Counted from the stretch's first letter, positions 8,333 through 18,038 are shown. The stretch is 64,000 nucleotides of DNA from Thalassospira sp. HJ (GCF_000948415.1 NZ_JYII01000010.1:620001-684000), one strand, 5' to 3'. The notes: generated from the letters alone by a model not told the origin. Numbers and translations are program-made.

Positions 8333-9132
8333 GGCGTTTAGCTCTAGTGTCAGTGAACGAACAGCCGAAAAATCCAGACGTACTTATTGCGAGACCATCC
8401 GCAATGTCTCTCTGTATAGGTATGTTCTTCGAAAATGTGCGTTTGGCCACTGGCACAGCTTTTGTGGTTAGTTCTAATATCGGGCCGTTGTTAATTACGA
8501 ACAGACATAATGTTACAGGCAGGAACAACTTAACCGGCGAATTACTTGATGAAAAACATGCAGCAATTCCAGACCGCATCGTTGTAAGGCACAACAAGCA
8601 AGGATCGTTAGGCGATGGAGTTGAGCGCCTCGAACTTTTATACAATGCGGATGGAGAGCCTAGGTGGTTCGAACACCCGACTCTCGGTGCTAAAGTTGAT
8701 GTCGTCGCATTGCCCCTAACTTCGTTGGATGGGGTATCACTGCTTCCCTATGACTTGAATAATCCCAATTCAGAATTTCGTGTTGGGCCAGCAGACCCGC
8801 TGAGTGTAATTGGCTTTCCTTTTGGAAGAACTGGCGGTGGAAGTTTAGCGATATGGGCGACTGGTTTCGTCGCATCAGAAATTGATATCGGATACGAGAA
8901 CTTGCCACAGTTTTTGATTGATTGCCGAACGCGAAAGGGACAATCCGGCTCTCCCGTTGTGGCTTACCGCCCGAAAGGCCGTGTATTTATGAAGGATGGC
9001 GATCTATGCACTTCCAACGGAGAGAATTTCCGGATTTTTGGGGTGTACAGCGGTCGTATCAATGAAGAGTCTGATATTGGGATTGTTTGGAAAATTAGTG
9101 TTGTTCAAGACTTGGTTCGTAGTCTCACTTAG
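8329..9132 (+). CDS. trypsin-like serine protease, stand-alone
   Basis: A protein of up to 267 residues with the layout of a chymotrypsin-fold peptidase: GTAFVV, then H60 in LLITNRHNV, D124 in KVDVVALPL, and the nucleophile S206 in GQSGSPV. There is no signal peptide, so it probably acts in the cytoplasm, unlike DegP. The GTG at 8329 overlaps the mrp stop codon (GTGA); other possible starts are GTG 8347, GTG 8353 and ATG 8404, so the N-terminus is uncertain. The coding sequence is visibly more AT-rich than mrp and purL, which suggests recent acquisition. The substrate is unknown. Stand-alone trypsin-like proteins of this kind occur in some defence loci, but no partner gene is visible here. 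Confidence 0.82.
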   Translation: MRRLALVSVNEQPKNPDVLIARPSAMSLCIGMFFENVRLATGTAFVVSSNIGPLLITNRHNVTGRNNLTGELLDEKHAAIPDRIVVRHNKQGSLGDGVERLELLYNADGEPRWFEHPTLGAKVDVVALPLTSLDGVSLLPYDLNNPNSEFRVGPADPLSVIGFPFGRTGGGSLAIWATGFVASEIDIGYENLPQFLIDCRTRKGQSGSPVVAYRPKGRVFMKDGDLCTSNGENFRIFGVYSGRINEESDIGIVWKISVVQDLVRSLT

Positions 9133-9188
9133 CCGTTTTCCCATATATATCGTGACTTGCAGAGGGCTGTTTCCTCTGTATTTAAACA

Positions 9189-9220
9189 AAAACCCCGCCA
9201 AATTACTCTGGCGGGGTTTT
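9189..9220. terminator. bidirectional intrinsic terminator between the trypsin-like gene and purL
   Basis: AAAACCCCGCCA 9189-9200 pairs perfectly with TGGCGGGGTTTT 9209-9220. It sits between two convergent genes and carries A- and T-tracts on both sides. Confidence 0.9.
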
Positions 9221-9240
9221 ATGTTTGAATTCAGTTCTGC

Positions 9241-11451
9241 TTACTGAACTGCTTCGGCCATGAAGGACGGCATCCAGCCTTCGTTCAGGGCGCGCAGTTC
9301 GGAGAGGGTCACTTTGGCGTCGCCGTCAATGCAAAGCGCATCGCCACCGGCCTGACCGATGATGGCGGCGGCAACATTTGCGCTGCTTGCGGCATTCAGA
9401 ACCTTGTCCGGATCGCGGGTGGCAATCACGTAACGGCCCTGATCTTCGCCAAACAGCCATGCGATTTCGCTACCACTTTCTGGCAGGTAGACGTCGGCGC
9501 CGATATTGCCGGCAAGGCACATCTCGGCAACGGTGACCAGCAGGCCGCCATCAGCGATATCGTGGCAGGTCCGAACCAGACCGAGTTCGATCAGTTCGCG
9601 GATAACAGTACCGGCACGTTTTTCCGCACCAAGGTCGACCGGCGGCGGTGCGCCTTCTTCGCGACCTTCAATAGTCTTGAGATACAGCGACTGACCAAGC
9701 TCACCGGTGGCCGCACCGATCATGATCAGCGCACTGTCGTCACGCTTGATGCCGATGGTTGCGTGGTGACCAAGATCGGAAATCAGGCCAACGCCGCCAA
9801 TGGCCGGGGTCGGCATGATGCCGATGCCGTTGGTTTCGTTGTAAAGCGACACGTTACCCGACACGACCGGGAATTCCAGCGCAATGCAGGCTTCGCCAAT
9901 GCCCTGGCAGGCGCCAACGAACTGACCCATGATGCGCGGGCGTTCCGGGTTGCCAAAGTTCATGTTGTCCGTGATGGCAAGCGGCTTGGCACCGGTTGCA
10001 ACCAGGTTACGGTAAGCTTCGGCAACAGCCTGTTTGCCGCCTTCGACCGGATCGGCCATGACATAACGCGGAGTACAGTCGGTGGTCGCCGCAAGGCCCT
10101 TGTTGGTGCCTTCGACACGGACAACACCGGCATCACCACCCGGACGGATCACGGTGTTGCCACGGACCAGATGATCATACTGTTCCCAGATCCAGCGACG
10201 CGACGCGAGGTCGGGCGATGCGATCAGGGTTTTCAGCGCGTCGATGTGGCTCATCTTGCCCGAAAGGCTTGCCGGATCGATGCGATCCTGTTTCGGGGTC
10301 GGTTCCCACGGACGATCATATTCCGGCGATGCTTCGGCCAGCGGATCAATCGGAAGGTCGCCTGCAAGTTCGCCGTGCCATTTCAGAACCATGCGTTTGG
10401 TGTCGGTCAGCGTACCGATCACGGCAAAATCGAGTTCCCATTTGTCAAAGATCGCCTTGGCGGCATCTTCGCAACCGGGTTTGAGAACCATCAGCATGCG
10501 TTCCTGCGACTCTGAAAGCATCAGCTCATAGGGCGTCATGCCTTCTTCGCGCATCGGGACCTTATCAAGCCACAGCTCAACACCGACGCCGCCCTTGGAC
10601 GCCATCTCGAACGAGGACGAGGTCAGGCCAGCGGCCCCCATGTCCTGAATGGCGACGATCATGTCGGTTGCCATCAGCTCAAGGCAGGCTTCAAGCAGAA
10701 GCTTCTCGGTGAACGGATCACCGACCTGAACGGTAGGACGCTTTTCTTCGCTGTCATCATCGAACTCGGCCGATGCCATGGTCGCGCCATGGATGCCGTC
10801 ACGACCGGTTTTCGAGCCGACATAAACAACCGGGTTACCGATACCGGCAGCTGCCGAATAGAAGATGTTGTCGGTATCGGCCAGACCCACGGTCATCGCA
10901 TTGACCAGGATGTTGCCGTTGTAAGATGCGTGGAAGTTGGTTTCGCCACCGATGGTCGGAACGCCCATGCAGTTGCCATATCCGCCGATGCCTTCGACCA
11001 CACCGCTCAGAAGATGGCGGGTTTTCGGATGATCCGGCTCACCAAAACGCAGGGCATTAAGGTTTGCGACCGGACGGGCACCCATGGTGAAGACGTCACG
11101 CATGATGCCACCAACACCGGTTGCCGCACCCTGATAGGGTTCGATAAAGGACGGGTGGTTGTGGCTTTCCATTTTGAAGACGGCAGCCTGACCATCACCG
11201 ATATCAATGACACCGGCGTTTTCGCCCGGGCCCTGAATGACCCAGTCAGCCTTGGTCGGAAGGGTTTTTAGCCATTTTTTCGAGGACTTGTAGGAGCAGT
11301 GCTCAGACCACATGACCGAGAAAATGCCAAGCTCGTTGATGTTGGGCTCGCGACCCATGATTTCGAGAACGAGTTTGTATTCTTCCTCGTTCAGGCCGTG
11401 TTCCTTGACCAGTTCCGGCGTGATCGGGGTGTTGAAATCGTTGGTGCTCAC
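9241..11451 (-). CDS. purL: phosphoribosylformylglycinamidine synthase subunit PurL
   Basis: The synthetase subunit of FGAM synthase, which uses ATP and ammonia (from PurQ) in the fourth step of purine synthesis. At 736 residues it is the short PurL type that works with separate PurS and PurQ, and both genes are present just upstream. Recognisable motifs include [10 protein letters not shown] near the N-terminus, ESHNHPS and GGIMRDVF, and the repeated AIRS-type halves. The start is a GTG that overlaps the purQ stop codon (GTGA), so translation is coupled. It is the last gene of the cluster and ends at the bidirectional terminator. Confidence 0.97.
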   Translation of the reverse strand: MSTNDFNTPITPELVKEHGLNEEEYKLVLEIMGREPNINELGIFSVMWSEHCSYKSSKKWLKTLPTKADWVIQGPGENAGVIDIGDGQAAVFKMESHNHPSFIEPYQGAATGVGGIMRDVFTMGARPVANLNALRFGEPDHPKTRHLLSGVVEGIGGYGNCMGVPTIGGETNFHASYNGNILVNAMTVGLADTDNIFYSAAAGIGNPVVYVGSKTGRDGIHGATMASAEFDDDSEEKRPTVQVGDPFTEKLLLEACLELMATDMIVAIQDMGAAGLTSSSFEMASKGGVGVELWLDKVPMREEGMTPYELMLSESQERMLMVLKPGCEDAAKAIFDKWELDFAVIGTLTDTKRMVLKWHGELAGDLPIDPLAEASPEYDRPWEPTPKQDRIDPASLSGKMSHIDALKTLIASPDLASRRWIWEQYDHLVRGNTVIRPGGDAGVVRVEGTNKGLAATTDCTPRYVMADPVEGGKQAVAEAYRNLVATGAKPLAITDNMNFGNPERPRIMGQFVGACQGIGEACIALEFPVVSGNVSLYNETNGIGIMPTPAIGGVGLISDLGHHATIGIKRDDSALIMIGAATGELGQSLYLKTIEGREEGAPPPVDLGAEKRAGTVIRELIELGLVRTCHDIADGGLLVTVAEMCLAGNIGADVYLPESGSEIAWLFGEDQGRYVIATRDPDKVLNAASSANVAAAIIGQAGGDALCIDGDAKVTLSELRALNEGWMPSFMAEAVQ

Positions 11452-12137
11452 GATGCGGCCTCCACCATGCTTTTGAACAGATTGCGGCCATCGGTGCCAC
11501 CATGCAGCGGATCGATTGCGTTCTCGGGGTGGGGCATCATACCAAGGACGTTACCTGCCTCGTTGATGATGCCGGCAATGTTGCGCTGAGAACCATTGAG
11601 GTTGGTCGCCGGATCGACTTTGCCATCGACATCGCAGTAGCGCAGCACAACGCGACCTTCGCCTTCAAGGCGGTCAAGCGTTTCGCTGTCGGCAAAATAG
11701 TTGCCGTCGTGATGGGCGACCGGATATTCGACAACCTCGCCTGCGCCATAAAGATTGGTAAAGCGGGTATCGGCGTTTTCGATCTTCAGATGCGTGCTTT
11801 TGCAGATGAATTTCAGGCTGGCATTGCGCATCAAGGCACCTGGCAGCAGGCCTGCTTCGGTCAGGATCTGGAAGCCGTTGCAAACGCCAATGGTGGTGAC
11901 ACCCTGTTTGGCACGTTCGGCAACTGCACGCATGATCGGTGACTTGGCGGCCATGGCGCCACAACGCAGATAGTCGCCATAGGAAAAGCCGCCCGGGACC
12001 ATGATGATGTCGGTCTTGGGCAGCTCGGTGTCGCCATGCCAGACCAGGGTCGGCTCGGTGCCGGTGGCCTGCGCAAGTGCTGCGATGGCGTCATTCTCCC
12101 GGTTGATGCCGGGGAAGAGGATGACAGCGGATTTCAT
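11448..12137 (-). CDS. purQ: phosphoribosylformylglycinamidine synthase subunit PurQ (glutaminase)
   Basis: The class I glutamine amidotransferase subunit that supplies ammonia to PurL. The 229-residue protein starts [17 protein letters not shown], has an oxyanion-loop region [12 protein letters not shown], and carries the nucleophile cysteine in GVCNGFQIL. The final His/Glu pair is in [10 protein letters not shown]. It overlaps purL by 4 bases and follows purS after a 90-base gap that holds a small hairpin but no obvious promoter. Confidence 0.96.
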   Translation of the reverse strand: MKSAVILFPGINRENDAIAALAQATGTEPTLVWHGDTELPKTDIIMVPGGFSYGDYLRCGAMAAKSPIMRAVAERAKQGVTTIGVCNGFQILTEAGLLPGALMRNASLKFICKSTHLKIENADTRFTNLYGAGEVVEYPVAHHDGNYFADSETLDRLEGEGRVVLRYCDVDGKVDPATNLNGSQRNIAGIINEAGNVLGMMPHPENAIDPLHGGTDGRNLFKSMVEAAS

Positions 12138-12227
12138 GGAATACCGTCTCTCGATTAGTGTCCGTTACTTAATCCCGATGGACAAGGGCCAAGCCTTGGC
12201 AAAGCCCGTCCGGGTGATCAGTGGTGA

Positions 12228-12467
12228 TCAGGCCAGCTCGATGCTGTAATCTTCGATCACGGTATTGGCGAGAAGCTTCTCGCACATTTCCTTGACCTCG
12301 GCTTCGGCCTTGGCGGCATCGGTGCCATCCAGTTCGAGTTCGATGAATTTGCCCTGACGGACGTCGTTGACGCCATCAAAACCCAGGCCCTGAAGGGCGT
12401 GGTGAACGGCTTTGCCCTGCGGGTCGAGAACGCCGTTCTTCAGGGTGACATGAACACGTGCTTTCAC
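12228..12467 (-). CDS. purS: phosphoribosylformylglycinamidine synthase subunit PurS
   Basis: PurS is the small subunit that bridges PurL and PurQ. The 79-residue protein starts at a GTG preceded by AAAGGAG; a longer in-frame reading to 12521 has no ribosome site and an N-terminus unlike the family. The sequence ARVHVTLKNGVLDPQGKAVHHALQ and the KFIELELDG strand are typical of PurS. It lies downstream of purC, separated by a hairpin terminator, so read-through from purC or a promoter in the 120-base gap must drive purS-purQ-purL. Confidence 0.95.
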   Translation of the reverse strand: MKARVHVTLKNGVLDPQGKAVHHALQGLGFDGVNDVRQGKFIELELDGTDAAKAEAEVKEMCEKLLANTVIEDYSIELA

Positions 12468-12563
12468 GAGAAGCTCCTTTAAGTTCGCATGCGCGGGTCT
12501 CGCGCGGGGTTCTGTTTGCAAACAAAACGCTGTCCGACACCAAGCGGCGGCCAGCCATAAGAA

Positions 12564-12585
12564 AAGGCCGCGCGAACGCGGCCTT
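12564..12585 (-). terminator. hairpin terminator between purC and purS
   Basis: AAGGCCGCG and CGCGGCCTT form a 9-base stem with a TTCG loop on the minus strand, followed by TTCTTA. The T-run is short, so it may act as an attenuator that lets some transcripts continue into purS. Confidence 0.7.
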
Positions 12586-12589
12586 GTGG

Positions 12590-13354
12590 TTATTTGTTTT
12601 CGTCTTTTTTAAGCTGCTCTATTTCGGCGGACTCGGGGAGGACACCGAGACGGCGTGCAACTTCCTGATAGGCCTCTTCGACGCCGCCGAGATCGCGGCG
12701 GAAGCGGTCCTTGTCCATCTTTTCGTTGGTGATCGCATCCCAAAGACGGCAGTTGTCCGGGCTGAATTCATCGGCCAAAACCAACTGCGGGAAGTCGCCT
12801 TCCCAGACGCGACCGAACTCAAGCTTGAAATCAACCAGTTTCAGACCGATGCCGCGCATCAGACCACAGAGATAGTCATTCACACGCAGGGTCATACCAA
12901 CGATTTCCTCGAGCTCTTCGGCACTTGCCCAACCCAGAGCGAGGATATGTTCGTCAGAAACCAGCGGATCACCGAGCGCGTCGTCCTTGTAATAGAACTC
13001 GACGATCGGGCGCGGCAGGCGTTCGCCTTCTTCCAGACCAAGGCGCTTGGCCATCGAACCGGCAACGATGTTGCGGACCACGACTTCGATCGGAACAATT
13101 TCGCATTTCTTGCAAAGCTGTTCGCGCATGTTCAGGCGGCGAATGAAGTGGGTCGGAATGCCGATTTCTGCCAGACGGGTCATGACGAATTCGGTGATCA
13201 TGTTGTTCAGGACACCCTTGCCGGCAATGGTGCCGCGCTTCTGGGCGTTGAACGCCGTGGCGTCGTCCTTGAAATACTGAATGATCGTTCCGGGTTCCGT
13301 ACCTTCGTAAAGAACCTTGGCTTTACCCTCGTAAATGGGCTGCTTTCTGGACAT
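12590..13354 (-). CDS. purC: phosphoribosylaminoimidazole-succinocarboxamide synthase
   Basis: SAICAR synthetase, which joins aspartate to CAIR. The 254-residue protein has the family's N-terminus [11 protein letters not shown], the strand [17 protein letters not shown] and the signature region LVDFKLEFG with [15 protein letters not shown]. It heads the cluster purC-purS-purQ-purL. Its start codon is about 20 bases from the edge of a large palindromic element, so its promoter lies within or beyond that element. This is a possible control point for the whole operon. Confidence 0.97.
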   Translation of the reverse strand: MSRKQPIYEGKAKVLYEGTEPGTIIQYFKDDATAFNAQKRGTIAGKGVLNNMITEFVMTRLAEIGIPTHFIRRLNMREQLCKKCEIVPIEVVVRNIVAGSMAKRLGLEEGERLPRPIVEFYYKDDALGDPLVSDEHILALGWASAEELEEIVGMTLRVNDYLCGLMRGIGLKLVDFKLEFGRVWEGDFPQLVLADEFSPDNCRLWDAITNEKMDKDRFRRDLGGVEEAYQEVARRLGVLPESAEIEQLKKDENK

Positions 13355-13374
13355 TGGCGGGATCTTTCACATTT

Positions 13375-13640
13375 AGGGCCATGACCTGTTATTTTTGTTG
13401 CAATGGTCAATCAGGTTTGTGCGGATATGCGGAGCAAAATCGCCGGAAGATATGTATCTTTCAAGATTTTGCGACAAAATAGCCCGTGCAAACCTGATTG
13501 ATCCGCAGGACAACTGTTATGTTTGTGAACTCCCGCGTCAAAACCCTTGTCCGGGGCGCCGCCCCGAACTGCGGATTTTTCCTTGGATTTCACAAACATA
13601 ACGGTTGCCATTACAATAAAACTAACAGGCTCATGACCCT
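13375..13640. repeat. palindromic element, full copy 2, directly upstream of purC
   Basis: Outer arms 13375-13406 and 13608-13640 (AGGG-C-CATGA type) match at 28 of 32 positions with one extra base. The first inner arm pairs 13407-13424 with 13484-13501 around a GCAAAATC/GATTTTGC hairpin. The second pairs GTTATGTTTGTGAA 13516-13529 with 13589-13602. The linker GATCCGCAGGAC is at 13500-13511. The order of parts is the same as in copy 1 and in the reverse complement of copy 3. Two small reading frames on opposite strands here are products of the palindrome. Confidence 0.9.
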
Positions 13641-13842
13641 GAGCCCGCCGTCCGACGCAGCAGGCACCCTGAAATTCGCGCCCTCCGTATAGCAGTGCTT
13701 GGCGAGAAACTCAATTGCCGCTTAAGCTCTATTTATGCAAACTTGATAATCGAAATTTGCAACCGTCACGTTCGGGCGGTGGCCGAACTTTGACTTTGAC
13801 CCTAACTCATTGTGGTCAGACGAAGTTTGTAACCGTTTAATC
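13641..13842. other. intergenic region with no visible gene
   Basis: The stretch between the palindromic element and the NRDE gene contains a short GTTCGG/CCGAAC hairpin and two similar words (TTTGCAACCGT, TTTGTAACCGT). I see no gene or recognisable RNA. Confidence 0.5.
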
Positions 13843-14622
13843 CTAGACATCGACCTTGTGGAACGTGGTTTTGTCCGGCTGGCCTTCGGCAAACAGCCAG
13901 ATCGGGCGGCGCGGCAGTTCATGTTCGCTTGTGGGAATCGCCGGAAGGCCGATCAGGGACGAACAAACCGTCTCAAAGCCGATATTGCTGCGCACCAGCA
14001 TCGCATCCGCGCGGATGTCATGATGGTCGGGATCCGGGGCCTCTGTCCCGGTATCTGCCAGAAGGGCCTGCCAGGCAAACCAGTCATCGGCTTCGGGATT
14101 CGGCGCAGGCGCACTGATGAAGCGCGGCAGGTTTCGTCTGGTGCGCGCGCTATTTTGCGTATCATTAAGGTCATGGGCGGTGAGAATCGACATGCCCTCG
14201 GGGATTTCGGTGATTTCGATCTTGCCAGTCCCCCGGTTTGCCAGCCAATAGGCATCGCGGTTATCGGCAATCACCATGTTAAACGCCCGATAGGCATCGC
14301 CATCAAGTTCGGCAAGCGCCTGGGCGGCATCAATGGCATCGGCATGATCAAGCGCCTCAAGCGGCAGTTCACCGCGTGATCGTTTGTCCTCTGCCGGGCC
14401 AAGCGTGCCATAGCGATTCAGGACTGCGGCAACCACGCCATCCTCGTTGACGCCAAGCCACGTTCCGCCGGCGGTTTCATCCAGTCCGGCAATCACATCC
14501 GGGCGGTCTTCCCAGTGGCGGGCAGGGGCCTTCCAGGGGCGGTTATTCATTTCGTCGCGGTTGGCGCCAATCAGTACCGGCCAGTCATGGTCGGGGCGGC
14601 GTAAAATAATGACTGTACACAT
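13843..14622 (-). CDS. NRDE-family protein (TANGO2 homologue)
   Basis: A 259-residue member of the NRDE family, named for its Asn-Arg-Asp-Glu motif, seen here as GANRDEMNNRP. The family's invariant second-position cysteine is present if ATG 14622 is used (MCTVIIL), which is why that start is preferred over a TTG 12 bases upstream. The fold is of the Ntn-hydrolase type, and TANGO2 relatives are linked to haem and lipid handling in eukaryotes, but the bacterial role is not established. It lies between the purine cluster and the DUF1476 gene. Confidence 0.88.
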   Translation of the reverse strand: MCTVIILRRPDHDWPVLIGANRDEMNNRPWKAPARHWEDRPDVIAGLDETAGGTWLGVNEDGVVAAVLNRYGTLGPAEDKRSRGELPLEALDHADAIDAAQALAELDGDAYRAFNMVIADNRDAYWLANRGTGKIEITEIPEGMSILTAHDLNDTQNSARTRRNLPRFISAPAPNPEADDWFAWQALLADTGTEAPDPDHHDIRADAMLVRSNIGFETVCSSLIGLPAIPTSEHELPRRPIWLFAEGQPDKTTFHKVDV

Positions 14623-14785
14623 GAGGCAGATCAAAGCGTGCAGAACCGCACTTTGTCAAATTCAAAAGTATAAGGCAAAGGGGTGAAATCGGTGTCGTTT
14701 AGTGTCATTTAAAATGGTATGACCGACAAAGACTTGACCACTTTGGCCCCATTGGCAAAATGACCAAATATCAGGAGGGATCGAA

Positions 14786-15103
14786 ATGAGCAGCTTTAAC
14801 GAGCGTGAACGCGGATTCGAAGCCAAGTACAGCTTTGATCTTGAACAGGATTTCCGCGTGGAAACCCATCTTTATAAAATGCTTGTCCAGTGGGCGGGCG
14901 AGCAGATGGGCATGAGCCAGGAAGAATGTCAGGACTACACGCGCAAGATCATTGGTGAGGTCGTCGCCAACCCGCGCGAAAATGGTGTTGTTGCCTTGCT
15001 GATGGCCGATTTTGGCAGCAGAAATATTGATGTTACGGCATCGACTTTGAATGCGAAACTCGAAGAACTACGTCCGGTTGCGCGCGCAGAAGTTCTGTCG
15101 TGA
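14786..15103 (+). CDS. DUF1476 protein, F1-ATPase zeta-type inhibitor homologue
   Basis: A 105-residue, mostly helical acidic protein of the DUF1476 family, which is confined to alphaproteobacteria. In Paracoccus denitrificans the family member is the zeta subunit, which binds F1 and blocks ATP hydrolysis. The start (MSSFNERERGFEAKY) carries the conserved inhibitory N-terminus and follows AGGAGGG. DUF1476 genes are often found beside purC/purS in this class, which fits the purine genes nearby. Inhibitor function is inferred from the family; strength differs between species. Confidence 0.9.
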   Translation: MSSFNERERGFEAKYSFDLEQDFRVETHLYKMLVQWAGEQMGMSQEECQDYTRKIIGEVVANPRENGVVALLMADFGSRNIDVTASTLNAKLEELRPVARAEVLS

Positions 15104-15268
15104 TTTGACGATACGGCATGTGCTTGGAAAACTTCTCGTTTGCTAATACGTGCCGGCTTTCGTATCCTGAGCTCCCCAGACCGAAAAATTGAGTAGGTGC
15201 AACCTTTTGGTGTGGTATCCTTCGCAGGTAGGTGAGGGAGCCGATTAGGTAGATGAAAGGCGACAGCA

Positions 15269-15946
15269 TTGCGTATCCTTTTGGCGGACGATCACGACCT
15301 TGTTCGTGAAGCAATCTCGCTACTGTTCCAACAGTATTTCGATGACTGCGAAGTGGCCGAAGCAGGGGCCTTGGACCCCGCACTCGAGCTGATAGCAGCG
15401 AATAATACATTCGATCTGGTGCTGCTTGATCTGCGCATGCCGGGCATGAATGGCCTCGAAGGTCTGAAACGCACTTTGGAACAAGTGGCAGACAAGACCT
15501 TCGTGGTTCTTCTATCTGGTGCCTATCGCAGTGATGATGTCCGCAAGGCGATTGAAGCCGGCGCACATGGCTTTATCCCCAAAACCCTGCGTGGGCAGGC
15601 TTTGGCGAATGCGATCCAGCTGGTTCTGGCCGGTGACAAGTATCTGCCGTCTTCGATCCTGACCGATATGAATGACAGTCTGTCAGGTTCCGGTGACAGC
15701 GATAATCGTCTGGCGGGTGGTTTCGGAAGTGACGGTGATTTTGGTCGCCTGACGCCGCGTGAACGTGAAGTTCTCGCACTTCTGTCAGAAGGGCGTCCGA
15801 ACAAGGATATCGCCCGTCACCTTGACCTGCGCGAGATCACGGTGAAATACCATCTGAAAAACATCTATCGCAAACTGAACGTCTCGAACCGCGCCCAGGC
15901 CGTGAAAATGGCACTGGAAGACATGGCGCGGTCTGGCACTCTTTGA
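15269..15946 (+). CDS. NarL/LuxR-type response regulator, orphan
   Basis: A 225-residue two-domain regulator. The receiver domain has the acidic pair D7-D8, the phosphorylated D54 in LVLLDLRMPG, and K in GFIPKTL. A linker of about 35 residues rich in S, G and D leads to a LuxR-type HTH (about 160-215, LTPREREVLALLSEGRPNKDIA). The start is a TTG after AAAGGCG; an ATG at 15253 is out of frame. No histidine kinase gene is adjacent, so the signal is unknown. The gene stands alone and ends in a terminator. Confidence 0.93.
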   Translation: MRILLADDHDLVREAISLLFQQYFDDCEVAEAGALDPALELIAANNTFDLVLLDLRMPGMNGLEGLKRTLEQVADKTFVVLLSGAYRSDDVRKAIEAGAHGFIPKTLRGQALANAIQLVLAGDKYLPSSILTDMNDSLSGSGDSDNRLAGGFGSDGDFGRLTPREREVLALLSEGRPNKDIARHLDLREITVKYHLKNIYRKLNVSNRAQAVKMALEDMARSGTL

Positions 15947-15985
15947 CATCACCGTTAAAGGTCGTTCAGCCTTGTGCTCAAATCC

Positions 15986-16018
15986 CGGCTCGTGATTTCA
16001 CGGGCCGTTTTTTGTTTT
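15986..16018 (+). terminator. intrinsic terminator of the response regulator gene
   Basis: CGGCTCGTG pairs with CACGGGCCG with one mismatch and is followed by TTTTTTGTTTT. Confidence 0.85.
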
Positions 16019-16043
16019 GAGTGCCCGGTGCATTAAACGCCGA

Positions 16044-16985
16044 CTAACGGTTCGTCGCCGGGCAAAGCTCTGGCGAGCGGGAAGGGATGCTGTTTCTGTT
16101 CGCTTTGCGCGGTCGGCCGGATTGCATGACGACAACGCCTGTCATGATGGCTGCCATCGCAACCAGATCAAGCAGACGAACGGTTTCACCCAAGATCAAT
16201 GACCCGGTCAGAACGGCGATGATCGGCGGGATATAGGTCGCACTTGCTGCTTTGACCGCACCGAGCTTCTCGACCACGTAGTAATAGCAAAGATAAGCAA
16301 TTCCGGTCCCGAACAGGCCAAGCCCGAAGAACAGGCCAAGGGCAATCCAGCCGTTATCAAAGATCGCTGTTGCACCGGTGAAGTCGGTCGTGACCAGCAG
16401 TGTCAGGGAAGCAATGCCGAGCTGGTAAGTGCATAGCGCAAGTGGCGAGATGCCAAGCGGGCTCAGGAATTTGCGGGCATAGACAAACGACAGGCCGACG
16501 CAAAGCGACCCCAGTCCGACATAACCAAACCCGGCCAGATCATGTGCCGAAATGCTGGCATCCCATGGGCGGGCAATCATGGCGACGCCGGCAAAGCCAA
16601 ACATAAGACCAAGCATGGAGCGCCGATTGATCGGCTCATCGCGCAAAAAGATGGCTGCGGTGACAAAGGAAATCATCGGAATGGCGCCGCTCAGCATTCC
16701 GGCAAGGCTTGATGGCAAAAGCTGGATGCCCTTAGCGAAGCTGAAATAGTAAAGGCTGCCAGCGAGAACCGACATCGCGATAAAATGATGGGCATAGCGC
16801 AAATGCCGCCATTTAAGTTTCCGTCCGATCACGGCCACAGCAAGAACCGGTAAGAAGCCCATGAAGACCCGAACGGTTGCGATCTGCGTCGGGGTGATGA
16901 GCGTGCTTGCGGTCTTGTTAAACAGAAAGGTCATGCCCCAGACAAGGGCAAGAAACCCGAAGACGATATAGGCATTGTTTTTCAT
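16044..16985 (-). CDS. EamA-family (drug/metabolite) transporter
   Basis: A 313-residue inner-membrane protein with about ten hydrophobic segments in two EamA repeats, the DMT-superfamily arrangement. The second repeat contains GTGIAYLCYYYVVEKLGAVKAAS, a typical DMT segment. ATG 16985 is preferred to an in-frame ATG nine codons earlier, because the first membrane helix then follows immediately. The gene diverges from a LysR-type regulator at 17085 across about 100 bases, a common layout in which the regulator controls the exporter. The substrate cannot be predicted. Confidence 0.88.
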   Translation of the reverse strand: MKNNAYIVFGFLALVWGMTFLFNKTASTLITPTQIATVRVFMGFLPVLAVAVIGRKLKWRHLRYAHHFIAMSVLAGSLYYFSFAKGIQLLPSSLAGMLSGAIPMISFVTAAIFLRDEPINRRSMLGLMFGFAGVAMIARPWDASISAHDLAGFGYVGLGSLCVGLSFVYARKFLSPLGISPLALCTYQLGIASLTLLVTTDFTGATAIFDNGWIALGLFFGLGLFGTGIAYLCYYYVVEKLGAVKAASATYIPPIIAVLTGSLILGETVRLLDLVAMAAIMTGVVVMQSGRPRKANRNSIPSRSPELCPATNR

Positions 16986-17084
16986 GGTGGCGGGCCAGTT
17001 TGTAAAAACCATGGCCCATTGTCAGATTTTCCGGTAGGTTTCACAAATCATAGTATCTGGCTTATGGAATAGAGAATCTACGTT

Positions 17085-17984
17085 ATGGGATCCTATCCGC
17101 CGCTTAAATCACTGCCTGCGTTCGAGGCATCCATGCGCCATAAAAGCTTTGCGCTGGCGGCGGATGAGCTCAATGTCACACCCGGCGCGGTCGGGCAGCA
17201 AATCCGCAAACTTGAAGAATGGCTTGGGGTGGAGCTGTTTACGCGCGGGGTTCGGCAGATCACGCCAACCGCAGATGGGCTGGCCTATGCCGCGCGCATT
17301 GCCCCGGCCTTGCAGCAGATCCGCGATGCCAGCCATCATTTGCGCGATCAGTCAAATCATGCGGTGCGGTTTGTCATGCCGCCGAGCTTTGCGGCAAAAT
17401 GGTTTTCCAAACGGATGTCGCGCTTTTTGATCGCGCATCCCGAAACATCACTGCATGTCGGCTCATCATCCGTTCTGCTTGATTTCGACCATGATCCGGT
17501 TGATCTGGCTGTCCGTTACTTTGATGGCAAGGATGAAGGCCTTGAGGCTGTGTTGCTGTATCAGGGGCAGGCAGCCGCCTTTTGCGCGCCGACCTATCGG
17601 GAAAGAATGGGCCTGAATACGCCCGATGATCTTGTGCGTGCGACTTTGCTCAATGACATTTTGCATGCCTGGTGGGAAGAATGGTTGGGTACATTTTCCG
17701 GGCTTTCAGGGTCGGAAATTCGCGGGATCAAACGCGTGGAAATTGATCAGACATCCATGGCGATTGAAGCGGCCATTCATGAACAGGGTGTCGTTTTGGC
17801 CAATCCGTTGCTAGCCGAAGAAGATATCGCAGAAGGCAAGCTGATCCATCTGTTTCCCGATCAGGTCGTGAAAGTGCCGTTGGGCTATTATCTGGTCTGG
17901 CCGAAAAATCGCGAGCTGCGTGCACCGGTTACGCAATTCCGTGACTGGCTGTTAAACGAGGCCAGCGACCTTGCCGTTTCATAA
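17085..17984 (+). CDS. LysR-type regulator, GcvA-like
   Basis: A 299-residue LysR regulator. The winged helix-turn-helix lies at residues 5-65 (LPAFEASMRHKSFALAADEL, then TPGAVGQQIRKLEEWLGVELF), and a periplasmic-binding-protein-like effector domain follows. The PPLKSLPAFEA start and the AVGQQIR helix are typical of the GcvA branch. Divergent transcription from the EamA transporter makes that gene its most likely target. The effector is unknown. Confidence 0.92.
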   Translation: MGSYPPLKSLPAFEASMRHKSFALAADELNVTPGAVGQQIRKLEEWLGVELFTRGVRQITPTADGLAYAARIAPALQQIRDASHHLRDQSNHAVRFVMPPSFAAKWFSKRMSRFLIAHPETSLHVGSSSVLLDFDHDPVDLAVRYFDGKDEGLEAVLLYQGQAAAFCAPTYRERMGLNTPDDLVRATLLNDILHAWWEEWLGTFSGLSGSEIRGIKRVEIDQTSMAIEAAIHEQGVVLANPLLAEEDIAEGKLIHLFPDQVVKVPLGYYLVWPKNRELRAPVTQFRDWLLNEASDLAVS

Positions 17985-17986
17985 TA

Positions 17987-18016
17987 AACCCCGGCCGGGT
18001 AATCCCGACCGGGGTT
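17987..18016. terminator. hairpin between convergent lysR and PEBP genes
   Basis: AACCCCGGCCGGG pairs with CCCGACCGGGGTT with one mismatch. The T-run is short on the plus side. Confidence 0.7.
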
Positions 18017-18038
18017 GGAAATGCGGCGTGCCGACAGA

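Noticed and set aside
13395-13611. Small open frames inside the palindromic elements
   Set aside because: The same peptide-like strings appear on both strands and in several copies because the DNA is palindromic, and no start has a ribosome site.
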